Of a stretch of DNA of 64,000 nucleotides, positions 50,694-60,051 are shown in pieces. The stretch is from NCBI RefSeq assembly GCF_005233835.1, contig NZ_SZQA01000025.1, positions 1-64,000 on the forward strand, in the 5' to 3' direction. The DNA comes from Herbidospora galbida (GTDB lineage: Bacteria > Actinomycetota > Actinomycetes > Streptosporangiales > Streptosporangiaceae). Every line of letters begins with the position of its first letter. Position 1 is the first letter of the stretch. A program made the translations under genes and the position numbers. The notes under the pieces were generated by a model. The model was not told the origin of the DNA. It worked only from the letters and a program-made list of their open reading frames with translations, and ran no database searches.

Positions 50694-52634
50694 TCATTCG
50701 GCCGTGTCGGCCGTCTCCCCTGTGACGACCTCCAGGACCGATTCGCCGTATTTGGCCAGCTTGTTCTCGCCGATGCCGCTGATGGTGGCGAGTTCGGCGA
50801 GGGTCGCGGGCAGGCGGGTGGCGATCTCCTTCAGGGTCGCGTCGTGGAAGACGACGTAGGCGGGGACGCCCTGTTCCTTCGCGGTGGCGCCGCGCCAGGC
50901 GCGCAGGCGTTCGAACAGCGGCTTGGCCTCGGCGGAGAGGTCGGCCGCCTGGGGAGCGGACTTCGCCACGGCGACCCTGGCCTTGCGTTCCGGGTCTTTG
51001 CGCATGCTGATCGGGCGCTGACCCCGTAGGACGTCGGCGCTGGCGTCGGTGAGGATCAGGGTCGGATAGTCGCCGCCCTCGACATCGAGGATGCCCAGGG
51101 CCAGCAGCTGGCGGATGACCGCCCGCCATTCGGCCTCGCGAAGGTCGGTGCCGACGCCGTAGACGCTCAGCGTGTTGTGGCCGTATTGGCGGATCTTCTC
51201 GTTGTCGCGGCCGAGCAGGATGTCGGTGATGTGCGCCGCGCCGAACTTCTGGCGGCGTTCGCGGTGCAGGCGCAGGATCGTCGACAGGACCTTCTGGGCG
51301 GCGACCGTGCCGTCCCAGGACTCGGGCGGGGTCAGGCAGGTGTCGCAGTTGCCGCACGGCCCGGCCTTCTGGCCGAAGTAGTCGAGCAGGCCGACGCGAC
51401 GGCAGCCGACCGACTCGCACAGGGCCAGCATCGCGTCGAGGTGCCGGGACAGCCGCCGCCGGTGGGCGTCGTCGCCCTCGGAGGTGTCGATCATGCGGCG
51501 CTGCTGGACGACGTCCTGTAGCCCGTAGGCCATCCAGGCCGTCGACGGCAGGCCGTCGCGCCCGGCGCGGCCGGTCTCCTGGTAGTAGCCCTCGATCGAC
51601 TTCGGCAGGTCGAGGTGGGCGACGAACCGGACGTCGGGCTTGTCGATCCCCATCCCGAACGCGATCGTCGCCACCATCACCAGCCCCTCCTCCCGGAGGA
51701 ACCGCGACTGGTGGGCCGCCCGTGTGCGGGCGTCGAGCCCGGCGTGGTAGGGCAGCGCCGGGACGCCGTTCTGGGCGAGGAAGGCCGCGACCTGCTCCAC
51801 CGAGTTGCGCGACAGGCAGTAGACGATGCCGGCGTCGCCCTTGTGCTCGTTGCGCAGCAGGTCGAGCAGCTGCTTCTTCGGCTCGTTCTTGGGGACGACC
51901 CGGTATTGGATGTTGGGCCGGTCGAAGCTGGCGACGAAGTGGCGGGCGTCGTCGAGCTTGAGCCGGGTGGCGATCTCGGTGTGGGTGGCCGGGGTGGCCG
52001 TGGCGGTGAGGGCCACCCGGGGCACGTCGGGCCACCGCTCGTGGAGTGCCGACAGGGCCAGGTAGTCGGGCCGGAAGTCGTGCCCCCACTGGGACACGCA
52101 GTGGGCCTCGTCGATCGCGAACAGCGAGATCTTCGCCCGGTCGAGCAGGTTCATCGTCTGCTCCGACCGCAGCCGCTCGGGCGCGAGGTAGAGCAGGTCG
52201 AGCTCACCGGCGACGAACAGCGCCTCGATGGCCTGGCGCTCCCCCATGTCCTGCGTCGAGTTGAGGAACCCGGCCCGCACCCCGAGCGCGGTCAGCGCGT
52301 CGACCTGATCCTGCATGAGCGCGATCAGCGGTGAGATCACCACGCCGACGCCGGGCCGCACGAGGGCGGGGATCTGGTAGCAGAGCGACTTCCCGCCCCC
52401 GGTCGGCATCAGGACCAGCGCGTCACCACCCGCGACGACGTGGTCGATGATCTCCTGCTGGCCGTCACGGAAGGTGTCGTAGCCGAACACCCGGCTCAGC
52501 ACGTCGTGCGGGTCGGTGAACCGGGTCTCGTCGGCCCAGGGGGCCATCTCGAGCCGCGGCTCGTCTTCGTCGTCCCAGTCGGGGGCCTCGGCGTCGGGCC
52601 AGGGGGCGAGTTCGTCGGGGGAAGCCACCCGCAC
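50694..52634 (-). CDS. recQ: ATP-dependent DNA helicase RecQ
   Basis: A 646-residue superfamily 2 helicase. It shows [19 protein letters not shown] (motif I), [18 protein letters not shown] (motif II and aromatic loop), [19 protein letters not shown] (motif III), [13 protein letters not shown] (motif VI) and the zinc-binding Cys set ending CGNCDTC. A winged-helix RQC domain and a C-terminal HRDC domain ([20 protein letters not shown]) follow. It unwinds DNA during recombination repair. An acidic, Trp/Pro-rich N-terminal extension of about 40 residues precedes the helicase. Confidence 0.96.
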   Translation of the reverse strand: MRVASPDELAPWPDAEAPDWDDEDEPRLEMAPWADETRFTDPHDVLSRVFGYDTFRDGQQEIIDHVVAGGDALVLMPTGGGKSLCYQIPALVRPGVGVVISPLIALMQDQVDALTALGVRAGFLNSTQDMGERQAIEALFVAGELDLLYLAPERLRSEQTMNLLDRAKISLFAIDEAHCVSQWGHDFRPDYLALSALHERWPDVPRVALTATATPATHTEIATRLKLDDARHFVASFDRPNIQYRVVPKNEPKKQLLDLLRNEHKGDAGIVYCLSRNSVEQVAAFLAQNGVPALPYHAGLDARTRAAHQSRFLREEGLVMVATIAFGMGIDKPDVRFVAHLDLPKSIEGYYQETGRAGRDGLPSTAWMAYGLQDVVQQRRMIDTSEGDDAHRRRLSRHLDAMLALCESVGCRRVGLLDYFGQKAGPCGNCDTCLTPPESWDGTVAAQKVLSTILRLHRERRQKFGAAHITDILLGRDNEKIRQYGHNTLSVYGVGTDLREAEWRAVIRQLLALGILDVEGGDYPTLILTDASADVLRGQRPISMRKDPERKARVAVAKSAPQAADLSAEAKPLFERLRAWRGATAKEQGVPAYVVFHDATLKEIATRLPATLAELATISGIGENKLAKYGESVLEVVTGETADTAE

Positions 52635-53004
52635 ACCCTAACGAGCCCGGACGACAATCCCGCCCCTCCTCCCAAGAGCCGTTCGCGCCCGAACCGACGG
52701 ATCATGTCTCCGTCCCGTTGATGGAGGCAATTGTCGCCCTTTGCCGTGATTGGACGGCTGAAAGACCCGGAGTCGCATATTTCACGGGTAGACGGGCGCT
52801 TATTTGAGAAAGTCGCCGAGATCGTCCCCGGAAACCCGCCGTCGCGAGCTCTAGAGGGATGAGCATGATCTCAGCCGGGACCCCCTCAACCGATCACGCT
52901 CCGGTCAGCGAAACCTCTCAGCCTGCCTCGACGTGCGCGAACCCGTCCCGGCTCACCGTGCATGAAGATCTCCTCCCTCGATTCAGAATGACGTTCACCC
53001 GCCC
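52635..53004. other. Long upstream region of the sigma-like gene
   Basis: These 370 bp between divergent recQ and the sigma-like gene are less GC-rich than the surroundings. A weak short ORF (ATG 52865 with AGAGGG upstream) runs to 53041 and ends in TGATG at an internal ATG of the sigma gene. Its codon pattern is intermediate, so it is not called as a gene. Nothing else was identified. Confidence 0.4.
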
Positions 53005-53520
53005 ATGGAAAATGAATTCGCAGACCAGTTGGAGCATGTGATGAACATGCATTTCCGCGCAGTCGGGAGGTACCTCGCCGCAAAGGGATATGACTCGGCG
53101 GTCGTCGACGACGCACGCCAGCACGCTTTCATCCAGTCGTGGGGGAAGATGAAGGCCGGCGACTGGCACACCATCGAAAATCCGGGGGCGTGGCTCAGGA
53201 AGGTGGCACTGCGCCAGGCGTCCCGGTCGCACTCACCGACCCGTCGTCGCGAGCTCCCCCTGACGCCGCACGAGAACGCGCTCGCGACCGACGATCCCGG
53301 CGAAGCGGTGATCGCCGCTCTCATCACCGAGGAGGCGATGCGATCGCTCGACCCGATGAGCAGGATCGTGGCCACCATGGACAGGGACGGATTCACCTCG
53401 CACGAGATCGCGGAACGTCTCAGCATCTCGGAGCAGAAGGTACGCGACCTGAGGAAGAGGTATCTCAAACAGCTCAGACGCTTCTTCCTCAAGCAGTCGG
53501 CCGGGGAGGTGGGCGGATGA
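53005..53520 (+). CDS. Sigma-70-like RNA polymerase sigma factor
   Basis: A 171-residue sigma-like protein. Region 2 reads FRAVGRYLAAKGYDSAVVDD and HAFIQSWGKM, then NPGAWLRKVALRQASRS; region 4 is MDRDGFTSHEIAERLSISEQ and VRDLRKRYLKQLRRFFL. The start could be ATG 53005 (fits the domain) or ATG 53041 (has GGAG upstream). Codons include more A/T third positions than neighbours, which hints at recent arrival. Its stop overlaps the next start (ATGA). Confidence 0.8.
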   Translation: MENEFADQLEHVMNMHFRAVGRYLAAKGYDSAVVDDARQHAFIQSWGKMKAGDWHTIENPGAWLRKVALRQASRSHSPTRRRELPLTPHENALATDDPGEAVIAALITEEAMRSLDPMSRIVATMDRDGFTSHEIAERLSISEQKVRDLRKRYLKQLRRFFLKQSAGEVGG

Positions 53521-54653
53521 GCGGCCAGGAGAACGACGACGGATTCGACGACGGCGAAACCGGCGATCTGGAAGCCCTGTTCGCCGGGCAGCCCGGCTAC
53601 GCGTCGGTCTATCTCGGCATCATGGAGGCCGAGGAACAGGGCCTCATCGGGCCTCCGCTGTCCCATCGCCAGGCGGCGGCCCAGGACTTACGCACCCGAT
53701 GGCTGCACCACCTGATCGAGCTCCGCAGCATGAGGACCCCCGTTCCCGACAGGGTGGCCGAATCGGTCATGGGTTTCGCGCAGCGGCTCCTACGCGCCCT
53801 CAAGCCCGACCTTTTCCATCTCCGCGCCTCGTCCGAGACCTTCGACGTCGGAAGCCATCTGGCCCACTCCCTCGCCAGCAATCTGTCGCTCAATTTCGTC
53901 TCGGATCTCGACCTCGCGTACGAGCTGGGCTGCCGGGACCCCGAGACGATGGACTCCGTGCGGGCGAAGCAACTGGTCGCCGCACTCAGCCGGGCCAGAT
54001 ACGTCACGCTCGACCGAGCCGGGGCGACCCGGCGCAGGGGTCTGACATGGCCCATGGACGAGCCGCCTCCGGCGCACCGCGTCCTGGAGGCGGTACGGAT
54101 GCTGGAGACCGGTGGCGGTCCGTGCTTCCGGGGATCACCGGACGCCCAGGAGCTGGCGGCGACGTGGAGGAGGACCCCCGGCCACTCCCCCGGATTCGGC
54201 GACGCCTCGGAACCGGACGCCGAGGACGACCACGACCGCGAGCGAGCGGTCAGCCTCGGGGAGGACATGACCCGCGCCCTCGCGCTCGCCCGGGAGGTCG
54301 CGATCGCACTGGAGATCGTCGAGGACTGCCACCACAAGGACGCGCACATCGGCCTCCCCCTGTGGCTCCGGAGGCGGCACCTGGACGCCCGCGATCTCGA
54401 CCTGTCGCAGACCGTCGTCGACGACCCCGAGCATCTCGAAGGCCTCATCTGGTCACCCGGAACCCGTCTTCCCCCGGCCGTGGCCGACGACCTCGAAACC
54501 GATTCGATTCACGTCGTGGACGAGACGAGGGTCCGCCACTACCACTCGGACAAGAACCCGGACTGCTCCGCGTCGCAGTGGAGCATGCTCGGAGCTCCGA
54601 GGGTCGACAACATGGTGCTCCTGTTCGCTCTCGCCCCCAGAGCCGCCGGCTAG
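53517..54653 (+). CDS. Unknown protein coupled to the sigma factor
   Basis: Not recognised. 378 residues, acidic N-terminus (QENDDGFDDGETGDLEALFA), predominantly helical, soluble, with no signal peptide, membrane span or clear motif. The C-terminus contains SIHVVDETRVRHYHSDKNPD and ends near VDNMVLLFALAPRAAG. Translational coupling to the sigma gene (4-bp overlap) suggests a partner, for instance a regulator of sigma activity, but no anti-sigma domain is visible. Confidence 0.65.
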   Translation: MSGQENDDGFDDGETGDLEALFAGQPGYASVYLGIMEAEEQGLIGPPLSHRQAAAQDLRTRWLHHLIELRSMRTPVPDRVAESVMGFAQRLLRALKPDLFHLRASSETFDVGSHLAHSLASNLSLNFVSDLDLAYELGCRDPETMDSVRAKQLVAALSRARYVTLDRAGATRRRGLTWPMDEPPPAHRVLEAVRMLETGGGPCFRGSPDAQELAATWRRTPGHSPGFGDASEPDAEDDHDRERAVSLGEDMTRALALAREVAIALEIVEDCHHKDAHIGLPLWLRRRHLDARDLDLSQTVVDDPEHLEGLIWSPGTRLPPAVADDLETDSIHVVDETRVRHYHSDKNPDCSASQWSMLGAPRVDNMVLLFALAPRAAG

Positions 54654-54720
54654 CCGGCGCCCGAGACGCGGTGGGGCCCGCATCCGGCGAGCCCTCCGCG
54701 TGCCGGGACCTCATGGGCGG

Positions 54721-55431
54721 TCAGGGGCGGTTCGCCCGGACCGTGTCGGCGAAGGACACGATGGCGCGCAGTTCCTCCGTGCTCCACGGCAGGCGGGCGC
54801 TGATCTCCTCGCTGTTCTCGTCCCACATCCGCCGGGTGGCGGTCTCGGTGCCGGTGCCCGCCGCATGGAAACCGGCGCCCAGGGCGTCCCATTTCGCGAC
54901 CACGTCGCGGGCCTCGGGCGAGTCGGGGGCGACGTCGTTCCGTACACAGGCGAGCAGCGCTTCGACCAGGGTCCGGAATTCCCCCTTGGCCGATTCGACG
55001 GCCTCGGGGCCGAGGGCCTCGCGGCGGGCGGTGAGGGAGTCCTGCTGTTCGGGGGTGAAGTAGGCGTCGAGCATGGCCGTCATCTCCAGGGCTTTCAGGT
55101 AGTCGTCGGGGTCGTCGTGGTCGAGCAGGCGGGTCAGCTGGGCCCTCAGGGCGTCGAGTTCCGCGGCGCGCTGCGACAGCAGGGCCAGTTGCGCGTGCAG
55201 GAGCGTCTCCATGGCCCCGGGGGCTTCCAGAGACGTGGCGATTTCCTCCAAGGACATGCCAAATGTCCGCAATGACCGGATGCGATAGAGTCGCCGCAGA
55301 TCTTCCGGGCCGTAACGGCGGTGGCCGTTGGGGGTTCGCCCCGTCGGGCGCAGGAGACCGATTTCGTCGTAGTGGCGCAGCGCGCGTACGGTCGTTCTGG
55401 TCGCCTGCGCGAGCTGGCCGATCGTCCACAT
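54721..55431 (-). CDS. MerR-family regulator with TipAS-like domain
   Basis: A 236-residue regulator. The N-terminal MerR helix-turn-helix is TIGQLAQATRTTVRALRHYD, followed by GLLRPTGRTPNGHRRYGPEDL, a coiled-coil linker (about 75-105) and a C-terminal helical TipAS-type antibiotic-sensing domain (YFTPEQQDSLTARREALGPE, WDALGAGFHAAG). TipAS proteins respond to peptide or other drugs in known cases. Divergent from the alcohol dehydrogenase gene, with 49 bp between. Confidence 0.88.
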   Translation of the reverse strand: MWTIGQLAQATRTTVRALRHYDEIGLLRPTGRTPNGHRRYGPEDLRRLYRIRSLRTFGMSLEEIATSLEAPGAMETLLHAQLALLSQRAAELDALRAQLTRLLDHDDPDDYLKALEMTAMLDAYFTPEQQDSLTARREALGPEAVESAKGEFRTLVEALLACVRNDVAPDSPEARDVVAKWDALGAGFHAAGTGTETATRRMWDENSEEISARLPWSTEELRAIVSFADTVRANRP

Positions 55432-55480
55432 GCGGCAACCGTACGACCTGCCGTAACGTCCGATTCAAGGGGAGATTCCC

Positions 55481-56428
55481 ATGTTGGTGGCACGACTCCA
55501 TGGGGCGGCGGATCTGCGGATCCACGAAGAGGCCGATCCGGTGCCCCAGGCCGGGGAGACCGTCGTCAAGGTGACCTCGGTCGGGGTGTGCGGGTCGGAT
55601 CTGCACTGGTTCGGCGAGGGCGGCATCGGCGACGCCCAGCTGACGCAGCCGCTCGTCGTCGGGCACGAGTTCGCGGGGGTGACCCTCGACGGGCGGCGGG
55701 TGGCGGTCGATCCCGCCGTGCCCTGCGAGGAGTGCCCCTCATGCCTGCGCGGCTACCGGAACCTGTGCCCTTACGTGCGGTTCGCCGGGCACGGGCAGAC
55801 CGACGGCGGGCTGCGCGAATATCTGGCCTGGCCGGACGCCTACCTCCACCCGCTGCCCGACTCGGTGTCCGATCTCGAGGGGGCGCTGCTGGAGCCGCTG
55901 GGGGTGGCCATCCACGCGTACGACCTGGGGCATCTCCCCCTCGGCGGGACCGCCGGCGTCGTCGGGTGCGGGCCCATCGGGCTGATGCTGATCCAGTTGC
56001 TGCAGATCGCAGGGGCCTCGATGGTCGCGGCGGTGGAGCCGCTGCCCCACCGGGCCGCCAAGGCGCGGGAGCTGGGGGCCGACACCGACCCCCACGGCGA
56101 CCTCGACGTCGTGTTCGAGGTGGCGGGCACCGACCAGGCCGTCGACACGGCCTTCGAGATGGCGCGGCCGGGCGGGCGGGTCGTGCTGGCGGGCATTCCA
56201 GACGAGGACCGCACCGTCTTCCGGGCCTCGACCGCGCGGCGCAAGGGGCTGACGATCGCGATGGCGCGGCGGATGAACGACGTCTACCCGCGGGCGATCA
56301 ACCTGGTGGCCCAGGGCCGCGTCGACCTGGTCTCGCTGGTGTCGGGGCGGTTCGCGCTCCAGGACGCGGCCAAGGCGTTCGGCGAGGCGCAGTCACGGCA
56401 GGGTCTCAAAATCGTTATCGAGCCCTAA
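55481..56428 (+). CDS. Zinc-dependent polyol/alcohol dehydrogenase (MDR family)
   Basis: A 315-residue dehydrogenase close to sorbitol/L-iditol types. Catalytic zinc ligands are in VGVCGSDLHWFG and VVGHEFAG; structural zinc Cys residues are in PCEECPSCLRGYRNLC; the Rossmann motif is GVVGCGPIGLMLIQLL. It is somewhat short for the family. RBS AAGGGGAG. Upstream of a ribose-type ABC importer, so it may oxidise the imported polyol or sugar. Confidence 0.9.
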   Translation: MLVARLHGAADLRIHEEADPVPQAGETVVKVTSVGVCGSDLHWFGEGGIGDAQLTQPLVVGHEFAGVTLDGRRVAVDPAVPCEECPSCLRGYRNLCPYVRFAGHGQTDGGLREYLAWPDAYLHPLPDSVSDLEGALLEPLGVAIHAYDLGHLPLGGTAGVVGCGPIGLMLIQLLQIAGASMVAAVEPLPHRAAKARELGADTDPHGDLDVVFEVAGTDQAVDTAFEMARPGGRVVLAGIPDEDRTVFRASTARRKGLTIAMARRMNDVYPRAINLVAQGRVDLVSLVSGRFALQDAAKAFGEAQSRQGLKIVIEP

Positions 56429-56453
56429 ATCGCGATTTGGGCCACACCCAAAT
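56427..56453. promoter_or_regulatory. Two adjoining palindromes after the dehydrogenase gene
   Basis: The perfect palindrome AAATCGCGATTT (56427-56438) overlaps the stop codon, and ATTTGGG-CCACA-CCCAAAT (56435-56453) forms a perfect 7-bp stem. They may be a terminator, an operator, or both. Confidence 0.45.
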
Positions 56454-56627
56454 GCGGCTGCCGATAGATCGTTTTGGCCTTGAACTAACCTCCGAATCCA
56501 TGGCCCGTTCCACCCGAAACCGATCGCCCACGTCAGTTTCGATTGTCAACCCACAAAAGTCGGCCCGAACCGCACGCCTCGTGCCGGTGGGCACTCGAAA
56601 GCACCCCTAATTAGGTTATTTACCTGC

Positions 56628-56657
56628 GGACTTTTGCCTTGCGGCCGTCAAAAGTCC
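56628..56657. promoter_or_regulatory. Inverted CAAAAGTCC sites upstream of the ABC operon
   Basis: GGACTTTTG (56628-56636) and CAAAAGTCC (56649-56657) form a perfect 9-bp inverted repeat with a 12-bp spacer, 18 bp before the ATPase start. A third CAAAAGTC lies at 56554-56561. Probable operator of the sugar operon. The rest of the 247-bp gap is unusually AT-rich, with no gene. Confidence 0.6.
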
Positions 56658-56675
56658 CGCTTAACATCCGGCAAT

Positions 56676-58169
56676 ATGGAGGACATAAACCAGAAACGAG
56701 CTGAGTCAGCGCAGGTCATCCTGCGTATGACTGGCATCGGCAAGAGTTTTCTGGGGATCCGCGTCCTACGCGGGATAGACCTGTCGGCGACGGCCGGAGA
56801 GGTGCACGCCGTCGTCGGGGAGAACGGCGCCGGCAAATCCACCTTGATGAAGATCCTCGCCGGGGTGCACCAGCCCGACGAGGGCACCGTCGAGATCGGC
56901 GGTGAGACGCGGTCGTTCGCGCATCCCGTCGAGGCGCAGCGCGCCGGGGTCGCGATCATCTACCAGGAGTTCAACCTGCTGCCCGAGCGCAGCGTGGCCG
57001 ACAACGTCTTCCTCGGCCGCGAGCCCACCCGGCGCGGGCTGGTCGACCGGGCCGCGATGGACGAGGCGACCTCCCGGCTGCTCGACGAACTCGACGAGCA
57101 CTCGTTCGGCCCGCGCGCCCTGGTCAAGGACCTGTCGGTGGCGCAGCAGCAGGTCGTCGAGATCGTCAAGGCCCTCAGCGTGGACGCCCGCATCGTCGTC
57201 ATGGACGAACCCACCGCCGCCCTCGCCGAACACGAGGTCGAGCTGCTCTACCGGCTCATCCGCCGCCTGCAGGGACGCGGGATCGCGGTCCTCTACATCT
57301 CCCACCGGCTCCGCGAGGTGTTCGACCTGGCCGACCGGGTGACGGTTCTCAAGGACGGCGCGCACGTGGCGACCGTACCCGCCAAGGACGTCACCACCGG
57401 CGAGCTGGTGAAGATGATGGTCGGGCGGGAGCTCGACGCCTACTTCCCGGCCAAGGCCGAGGAGTCGGCCATCGGGGAGGTGCGGCTGACCGTACGCGGC
57501 GGCGGGAACGGCAAGCTCGACGGCATCGACCTCGAACTCCGCGCCGGAGAGATCGTCGGCGTCGCGGGTCTCCAGGGGTCGGGGCGGTCGTCCCTGGTCA
57601 AGGCCATCTTCGGGGCCGAGCCGTTCACCCGCGGCGAGATGACGCCGGCCCGGCCCGCCAGCGTCCGCGCCGGCGTCGCCGCCGGGATCGGGCTGGTCAC
57701 CGAAGACCGCAAGGCCGAGGGCCTGGCCCTCAACCAGTCGGTCCGCGACAACGCCCTCCTGGTGGCCCGCGCGATCGGCCACCGCTCGCGCACCACCGTC
57801 TCCGACCTGCTGCGGCGCGTGCAGCTCGCGCCGCCCCGCCAGGAGACCGAGGTCAAGTACCTGTCCGGGGGCAACCAGCAGAAGGTCGTGCTGGCCAAGT
57901 GGCTGACCGTCTCCCCCAAGGTGCTGCTGTTCGACGAGCCCACGCGCGGCGTCGACGTGGGGGCCAAGGCCGCCATCCACGACCTCATGCGGGAGCTGGC
58001 CAATGCGGGGACCGCGATCTTGATGATCTCCTCGGAGTTACCCGAGCTCATCGGCATGAGCGATCGCATCGTCGTGCTCCGCGACGGCCGCGTGGCCGGG
58101 CAGCTGCCCGCCGGGTCGTCCGAGGAGGCCGTCATGGCGCTGGCCGCGGCCGACGGGGTCGCCGCGTGA
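56676..58169 (+). CDS. Sugar ABC transporter ATP-binding protein (RbsA-type, double domain)
   Basis: A 497-residue tandem ATPase. The first domain has VVGENGAGKSTLMKILAG, a signature LSVAQQQVVEIVKAL and IVVMDEPTAAL. The second has a degenerate P-loop GLQGSGRSSLVKAI, the signature YLSGGNQQKVVLAKWL and VLLFDEPTRGVDVGAKAAI. It energises the two permeases encoded immediately downstream. ATG 56676 is chosen; the first 17 codons are less GC-rich, and ATG 56727 would be the alternative. Confidence 0.93.
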   Translation: MEDINQKRAESAQVILRMTGIGKSFLGIRVLRGIDLSATAGEVHAVVGENGAGKSTLMKILAGVHQPDEGTVEIGGETRSFAHPVEAQRAGVAIIYQEFNLLPERSVADNVFLGREPTRRGLVDRAAMDEATSRLLDELDEHSFGPRALVKDLSVAQQQVVEIVKALSVDARIVVMDEPTAALAEHEVELLYRLIRRLQGRGIAVLYISHRLREVFDLADRVTVLKDGAHVATVPAKDVTTGELVKMMVGRELDAYFPAKAEESAIGEVRLTVRGGGNGKLDGIDLELRAGEIVGVAGLQGSGRSSLVKAIFGAEPFTRGEMTPARPASVRAGVAAGIGLVTEDRKAEGLALNQSVRDNALLVARAIGHRSRTTVSDLLRRVQLAPPRQETEVKYLSGGNQQKVVLAKWLTVSPKVLLFDEPTRGVDVGAKAAIHDLMRELANAGTAILMISSELPELIGMSDRIVVLRDGRVAGQLPAGSSEEAVMALAAADGVAA

Positions 58170-59119
58170 TCGCCCTGGTCGCCAACCCCACCCGGGCGGT
58201 GTACGCCGCCCTCATCGCCACCCTCGCCATCGGCTGGGCCCTGGTCGCCTTCGACGGCGGCACCTTCACCCTCAACGACCTCGTCGGCATCCAGCAGCGG
58301 TCGGCCGCCCTGGGCATCGTCGCGGTCGGCCAGACGCTGGCCATCCTGGCCGGGTCGCTGGACCTGTCGGTGGCCTACCTGATCAGTCTGGTCTCGCTCA
58401 TCGCGGCCGAGACGATGGCCGGGCAGACGTCCAACATCCTGACCGCCGTCGTCGTCGCGCTCGGCGTGAGCGCGCTGGTCGGACTGGTCAACGGCGTCGT
58501 CATCACCAAGCTGAAGGTGCACGCCTTCATCGCCACCCTCGGGGTCGCCCTCGTGATCCGGGGCGTGCTCGACCACCTCTACGACGGGCCCGCCGGGCGG
58601 GTGCCGGTCGACTTCCAGCAACTCGGGTACGCCCGCATCGGCCCGATCCCGGTCGCGGCGATCCTGTGGGCGGCGGTCGCGGTCGGGGTCTGGTTCCTGC
58701 TGCGGCGCACCCGGTTCGGGCACCGCGTCTACGCCGTCGGCGGCGACGTCGAGGTGGCGCGGCTGTCGGGGGTGCGGACCGACCGGGTGGTGATCGCGGC
58801 GCATGTATTGTGCTCGCTCTGCGCGGGCGTGGCCGGGCTGCTGCTGGCCAGCCGTCTCGGCGCCGGGGCCCCCACGGTCGGCACCGACGGCGGCTACGAC
58901 CTGGAGTCGATCGCCGCGGTGGTGCTCGGCGGCACCGCGCTGGCCGGCGGCCGGGGCGGGGTGGCCGGGACCGTCGGCGGGGTGTTGCTGCTGGCGGTGC
59001 TCGACAGCGTCTTCAACCAGCTCGAAGTGAACTCCTTCTTCAAGGACGTCGTGCGCGGCGTCGTCATCGTCGTCGCGGTCGCCGTCTACGCCCGCCGGAC
59101 CGGCAGGAGGGCGTCGTGA
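58166..59119 (+). CDS. Sugar ABC transporter permease (RbsC-type)
   Basis: A 317-residue permease with 8-10 helices and the family segments VAVGQTLAILAGSLDLSVAY, HAFIATLGVALVIRG and RTRFGHRVYAVGGDVEVARL. GTG start overlapping the ATPase stop (GTGA). Confidence 0.93.
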   Translation: MIALVANPTRAVYAALIATLAIGWALVAFDGGTFTLNDLVGIQQRSAALGIVAVGQTLAILAGSLDLSVAYLISLVSLIAAETMAGQTSNILTAVVVALGVSALVGLVNGVVITKLKVHAFIATLGVALVIRGVLDHLYDGPAGRVPVDFQQLGYARIGPIPVAAILWAAVAVGVWFLLRRTRFGHRVYAVGGDVEVARLSGVRTDRVVIAAHVLCSLCAGVAGLLLASRLGAGAPTVGTDGGYDLESIAAVVLGGTALAGGRGGVAGTVGGVLLLAVLDSVFNQLEVNSFFKDVVRGVVIVVAVAVYARRTGRRAS

Positions 59120-60039
59120 AACGGGCCATCCCGATCTTCGTCGTGCTGGCCGGGCTGCTGGTGGCCATCGCGGTCGCCAACCCGTTCTTCCTCGAACCGG
59201 CCGGATTCCTGGCGTTCCTCAAGCGGGTCGCGCCGCTGGCCATCCTGGCCGCCGGGCAGTACTTCGTGATCGTCTCCGGGGAGTTCGACCTGTCGGTCGG
59301 GTCGCTGGTCACCGTCGAGGTGGTGGTCGCGGCGCGGCTGATCGACGGCGACGAGGCGATGACCTGGCCCGTGCTGATCCTGCTCGTCGTGATCGGGCTG
59401 CTGGTCGGCCTGGTCAACGGGCTGGTCACCACCAAGCTGCGGGTGCCGTCCTTCATCACCACGCTGGGCGCGATGCTCATCCTGTCGGGCGCGGTCTTCC
59501 TGTGGACGGGCGGCGCCCCGCGCGGCGCGCTGTCGCAGGGGTTCCGGGTGTTCGGCCGCGAGGGCGTCTGGGCCGTGGCGATCCTGGTCGTCGTCGTGAT
59601 CGCCGCCGTGCTGCTGATGCGGGCCGACTTCGGGCGGACCCTCGTCGCCGCCGGCGACAACGAGAAGGCCGCGCGGCTGAGCGGGGTCCGGGTCGACCGG
59701 GTGCGGGTCTTCGCGTTCGTGCTCTCGGGCCTGTCGGCCGCGGTCGCCGGGATCCTGCTCGGCGGGTTCGCCGGGGTGTCGGCGCAGGTCGGCCAGAGTC
59801 TTGAGTTCCAGGCGATCACCGCCGTCGTGCTCGGCGGGGTCGTGCTCGGCGGTGGACGCGGTCACGTCGTCGCCGCCATCGCGGGGGCGTTCACCCTCGA
59901 AGCCCTCTTCACCCTGCTCAACCTGCACGGCATCTCCGGCGCGCTGGAATACGCCGTGCAGGGAGTGATCATCATTGCCGCCGTGGCGGTCGGGGGCCTC
60001 CGGCTCCCGTCCCTGCGGTTATCACCTTCGAAAGTGTAA
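59116..60039 (+). CDS. Sugar ABC transporter permease (RbsC-type)
   Basis: A 307-residue second permease of the same family (ILAAGQYFVIVSGEFDLSVG, SFITTLGAMLILSGAVF, DFGRTLVAAGDNEKAARLSG). The GTG start overlaps the preceding stop, with AGGAGGG nearby. Together the two would form a heterodimeric channel. Confidence 0.93.
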   Translation: MKRAIPIFVVLAGLLVAIAVANPFFLEPAGFLAFLKRVAPLAILAAGQYFVIVSGEFDLSVGSLVTVEVVVAARLIDGDEAMTWPVLILLVVIGLLVGLVNGLVTTKLRVPSFITTLGAMLILSGAVFLWTGGAPRGALSQGFRVFGREGVWAVAILVVVVIAAVLLMRADFGRTLVAAGDNEKAARLSGVRVDRVRVFAFVLSGLSAAVAGILLGGFAGVSAQVGQSLEFQAITAVVLGGVVLGGGRGHVVAAIAGAFTLEALFTLLNLHGISGALEYAVQGVIIIAAVAVGGLRLPSLRLSPSKV

Positions 60040-60051
60040 GGAGTGACGTCC

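Noticed and set aside
52859-53041. Short plus-strand ORF upstream of the sigma-like gene
   Set aside because: Third-position G/C content is only intermediate and the sequence lacks recognisable features; kept as an observation but not annotated as a gene.
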